From assembly GCF_011516945.1 (NCBI RefSeq), contig NZ_WOTH01000004.1, positions 62,001-126,000 of the forward strand: a stretch of DNA of 64,000 bases, given 5' to 3'. This DNA is from Acetobacter estunensis (GTDB lineage: Bacteria; Pseudomonadota; Alphaproteobacteria; Acetobacterales; Acetobacteraceae). This document shows positions 62,099-64,000 of this stretch, in pieces (the first letter of the stretch is position 1; the number at the start of each line of letters is the position of its first letter). Under the pieces are notes generated by a model, which searched no databases, was not told the origin of the DNA, and saw only the letters and a list, made by a program, of their open reading frames with translations. Position numbers and translations under genes: made by a program.

Positions 62099-63358
62099 AT
62101 GACAACATCGGTGATCCAAACGGGATTTTTACCGGGAGCAGCACAACGTGTCCATGCTCGCGCAGGTGTGGGGGTGTGGCTGGTCGTCTTGTCAGCAATG
62201 TTCAACCTCATCATGTGTTTTATTAATACGCATGGTTGGTTGCGGGTGAATGCAACACAACTGGCTGTTATTGAACTTTTGATTATGATGGTCGGTATGC
62301 TGGCTGTACGGCGCGCGGTGAATGCGCGCGTGGTCATCATTACGGCATTGGTGATTGGCTACATGGTTGGGGCCAAACTGATTAATCCAGGTTTAAGTTT
62401 TAAATTTGTACATGATTTAGCTATTATTTGGATATTCTTTGAGTTGGGTAAAATGGGAGGGATGGAGCAAGCCCAGATTGCCTTACGTTACATGGTGTTT
62501 CTGATACTTGCATGTGCATTGGTTGAGTTTCTTTTTCCAGTACAATACGGGCAGCAGTTTAATATCTGGCAATACTATGTTCAAAAGGGTGGTTTAAGCG
62601 CAGACACAGTGAATTACTCTAATACCACCTCCTTTGTCTCAGGAAGCAGAAGTGGTTCCAATGCCCGGACGTATTTTCCTTCAATATTTGGAGGGCGACG
62701 AATCGCTTCCATTTTTTTGGAACCTGTGTCGATTGGAAATGTTGCGGGGATTATATTCTGTTGGTGCTTGGCAACATCGCGCAATTATAAAAATGAGCGA
62801 GAGATCGGTCTTTATTTGGCTGTCGCGGCATTTATTGTGTTGGGAGATTCGCGTTTTGCGACAATGTTCTGTTTGGTGGTGACGCTGGTGCGGTTTTCCC
62901 CGTTTCGTGAGTCTGCCATCATAACATTTTTGATGCCTTTTTTCGTTATGATTGCTTTGACGCTGATGGGATCATTGCATGAGATCCCCGGATGGTTGCC
63001 TAGAATTACTCATGATGATTTTTCTGGTCGTTTGTTGTTTTCTGGTCAGTTGCTTGATTACTGGGGTTTGTCGCACTGGTTTGCTCTTTCTCCCTCACCT
63101 GTTTATACTGCGGACACTGGATATGCTTATGTTTCAAATAGTGTTGGTTTGATATTTGCATCAGTCTTGTGGTTTTTGTTTTCATTTTCACGATCTCATT
63201 CAAACGCGCAGCGCCTCATGAGAACTTGTTTGGCGGTTTATTTTGTAACATCGCTGAGTATTGGTGCCGGTATCTTTACAATTAAGACAGCTTCTTTGCT
63301 GTGGTTCCTTTATGGAGCCACAGCTTCCGAAATGGAAAATAGGAGAGTGAAAAACTAG
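62099..63358 (+). CDS. Polysaccharide polymerase-like membrane protein (Wzy/GumE type)
   Basis: 419 aa with about ten hydrophobic helices and one large polar loop (QFNIWQYYVQKGGLSADTVN to GGRRIASIFLEPVSIGNVAG). The RxxSxFLEP-like loop motif and the topology fit O-antigen/exopolysaccharide polymerases such as GumE-like proteins; identity outside the loop is low, so the call is by type. Codon use is far more AT-rich than the rest of the window, a sign of transfer. The start has no clear ribosome site. Its stop codon TAG is made of the 2-bp target duplication plus the first base of an IS element; before insertion it would have been TAA. Confidence 0.72.
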   Translation: MTTSVIQTGFLPGAAQRVHARAGVGVWLVVLSAMFNLIMCFINTHGWLRVNATQLAVIELLIMMVGMLAVRRAVNARVVIITALVIGYMVGAKLINPGLSFKFVHDLAIIWIFFELGKMGGMEQAQIALRYMVFLILACALVEFLFPVQYGQQFNIWQYYVQKGGLSADTVNYSNTTSFVSGSRSGSNARTYFPSIFGGRRIASIFLEPVSIGNVAGIIFCWCLATSRNYKNEREIGLYLAVAAFIVLGDSRFATMFCLVVTLVRFSPFRESAIITFLMPFFVMIALTLMGSLHEIPGWLPRITHDDFSGRLLFSGQLLDYWGLSHWFALSPSPVYTADTGYAYVSNSVGLIFASVLWFLFSFSRSHSNAQRLMRTCLAVYFVTSLSIGAGIFTIKTASLLWFLYGATASEMENRRVKN

Positions 63359-63879
63359 GCCCTGTTAGGGCTTGATCTAGTCTGCTGCGGCAGCGATGTG
63401 GAATGCCACGAGGAACGACGTTGCTGTTTTTTCGTATCTGGTTGCGACAGTGCGCCACTCCTTGAGGCGAACCCAGAGGTTCTCGACAAGATGTCGACAC
63501 CGATAGGCCCATCTGGGGCAGGCCACCGGCGCATCGCGTCGTTTCGCGGAAATGGCGGGAAGGCTATCGAGCATATCTGGAGCCAGCGGCAGTTCATGAG
63601 CCTGTCCGGGAGCCAGCGCAAAACCGAAGGCTTTTCCATGTCCATCAGCGATCACGCAGACTTTCGTGCCATAGCCGCAGCGAGAGCGGCCAAGTGCTTC
63701 ACGATGGTCTCGCTCTTCGAAAGGGGCCCCTTTTTTTGGGCTCCCGCCGTCTTGCACCGCGGGCGAACCGCCTCGATCAGAGGTTCCCAGATCGCCCACC
63801 TCTCATCTGTAAAAGTGCCTGTTCCGTCTCCTTCTTTCATCCCTACAATAGGGGAAGAATTTCAAGATCTAACAGGCCC
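63358..63879 (-). mobile_element. Internally deleted IS5-family element (IS427-like, TA target duplication)
   Basis: Terminal inverted repeats GGCCCTGTTAG (63358-63368) and CTAACAGGCCC (63869-63879) match at 10 of 11 positions. A further CTTGA lies a short distance inside each end. TA is duplicated at 63356-63357 and 63880-63881. The 522-bp length is well short of the roughly 0.8-kb or more of complete relatives. The transposase inside is broken, so the element is a non-autonomous remnant. Confidence 0.85.
63377..63840 (-). pseudogene. Transposase remnant, IS5 family
   Basis: The N-terminal piece (from the ATG at 63840) reads FTDERWAIWEPLIEAVRPRC. It then shifts frame to KKGAPFEERDHREALGRSRC, GYGTKVCVIADGHGKAFGFA, ALAPGQAHELPLAPDMLDSL, and finally APVACPRWAYRCRHLVENLW and VRLKEWRTVATRYEKTATSF. 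Compared with full transposases of this group, the DGT-containing segment with the first catalytic Asp and the GDRGY segment with the second are both gone. The final Glu region (LVENLWVRLKEWR) is kept. It cannot encode an active enzyme. Confidence 0.85.
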
Positions 63880-63921
63880 TAACTTCAGATGTGCGGAATA
63901 TTTTAGGGCAGTTCAGTATCA

Positions 63922-64000
63922 TCAAGTGCCTCGCACTGCCGCCCCCAACTCCCGCAACTGCGCCAATACGTCCGGCAACGTTCGCTCTGTAGCCCGTCCC
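63922..64000 (-). CDS. C-terminal end of an unidentified gene (partial)
   Basis: Reading the minus strand from the right edge gives 25 codons, ending ERTLPDVLAQLRELGAAVRG and a Thr, then TGA (63922-63924). The composition and the helix-like leucine pattern look coding, and the GC content returns to the high value of the rest of the window. Too short to name; it may belong to the polysaccharide locus. Confidence 0.35.
   Translation of the reverse strand, partial: GRATERTLPDVLAQLRELGAAVRGT

Overview
The window is GC-rich chromosomal DNA from an alphaproteobacterium, most likely an acetic acid bacterium (Acetobacteraceae). The evidence is: a membrane-anchored PQQ-type sugar dehydrogenase; a phosphatidylethanolamine N-methyltransferase; alphaproteobacterial ribosomal gene order (adk between secY and rpsM, no rpsD between rpsK and rpoA, no rpmJ after secY); a haem O synthase/CoxF remnant locus; and an IS5-type element at the right edge. 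I cannot fix the genus from sequence alone.

Layout. 1-2.5 kb: a LysR regulator (cut by the left edge) and trxB on the minus strand, with an Lrp/AsnC regulator divergent. 2.5-8.9 kb: a lipid-linked sugar transfer pair (GT2-GtrA and a GT39/ArnT-like protein), the flagellar stator genes motB-motA, greB and gshB. 8.9-13.4 kb: a small membrane protein, a PmtA-like methyltransferase, then a degenerate haem-copper oxidase subunit I with ctaB and a CoxF-like gene, and rlmB on the other strand. 13.5-16.3 kb: tRNA-Tyr and a ferrous iron uptake locus (FtrB-FtrC-FtrA type) with a divergent histidine-rich membrane protein. 16.3-24.3 kb: Nudix hydrolase, sugar dehydrogenase, DNA photolyase, an exported creatininase-like protein, a FUSC-type efflux protein, a YidB-like protein and an unknown membrane protein. 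24.3-28.8 kb (minus strand): recX, a CHAP lipoprotein, tatA, mtnB-mtnD-mtnC (methionine salvage) and ribF, mostly closely packed.

28.9-57.1 kb is a continuous transcription/translation block: rplK-rplA-rplJ-rplL-rpoB-rpoC; rpsL-rpsG-tuf (no fusA); the S10 operon from rpsJ to rpsQ; the spc operon from rplN to secY; adk; then rpsM-rpsK-rpoA-rplQ. Strong hairpins sit at several sub-operon joints. One of them, directly before secY, is a full intrinsic-terminator structure. Good sigma-70-type promoters lie before rplK and rpsL, and intrinsic terminators follow rpoC and rplQ.

57.2-60.5 kb: an SsuA/TauA-type ABC importer operon behind an AT-rich palindrome, then two tiny membrane proteins. 60.8-62 kb: a two-gene redox module, a di-haem b-type membrane cytochrome overlapping a tetrahaem c-type cytochrome. 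62-64 kb is clearly more AT-rich. It carries a Wzy/GumE-like polysaccharide polymerase whose stop codon has been hit by a 522-bp internally deleted IS5-family element, then the tail of another gene on the minus strand.

The most unusual items are the ligand-poor oxidase subunit I, the b/c cytochrome pair, the Ftr iron locus without FtrD, the terminator in front of secY, and the IS insertion that swapped a TAA stop for TAG without changing the protein.
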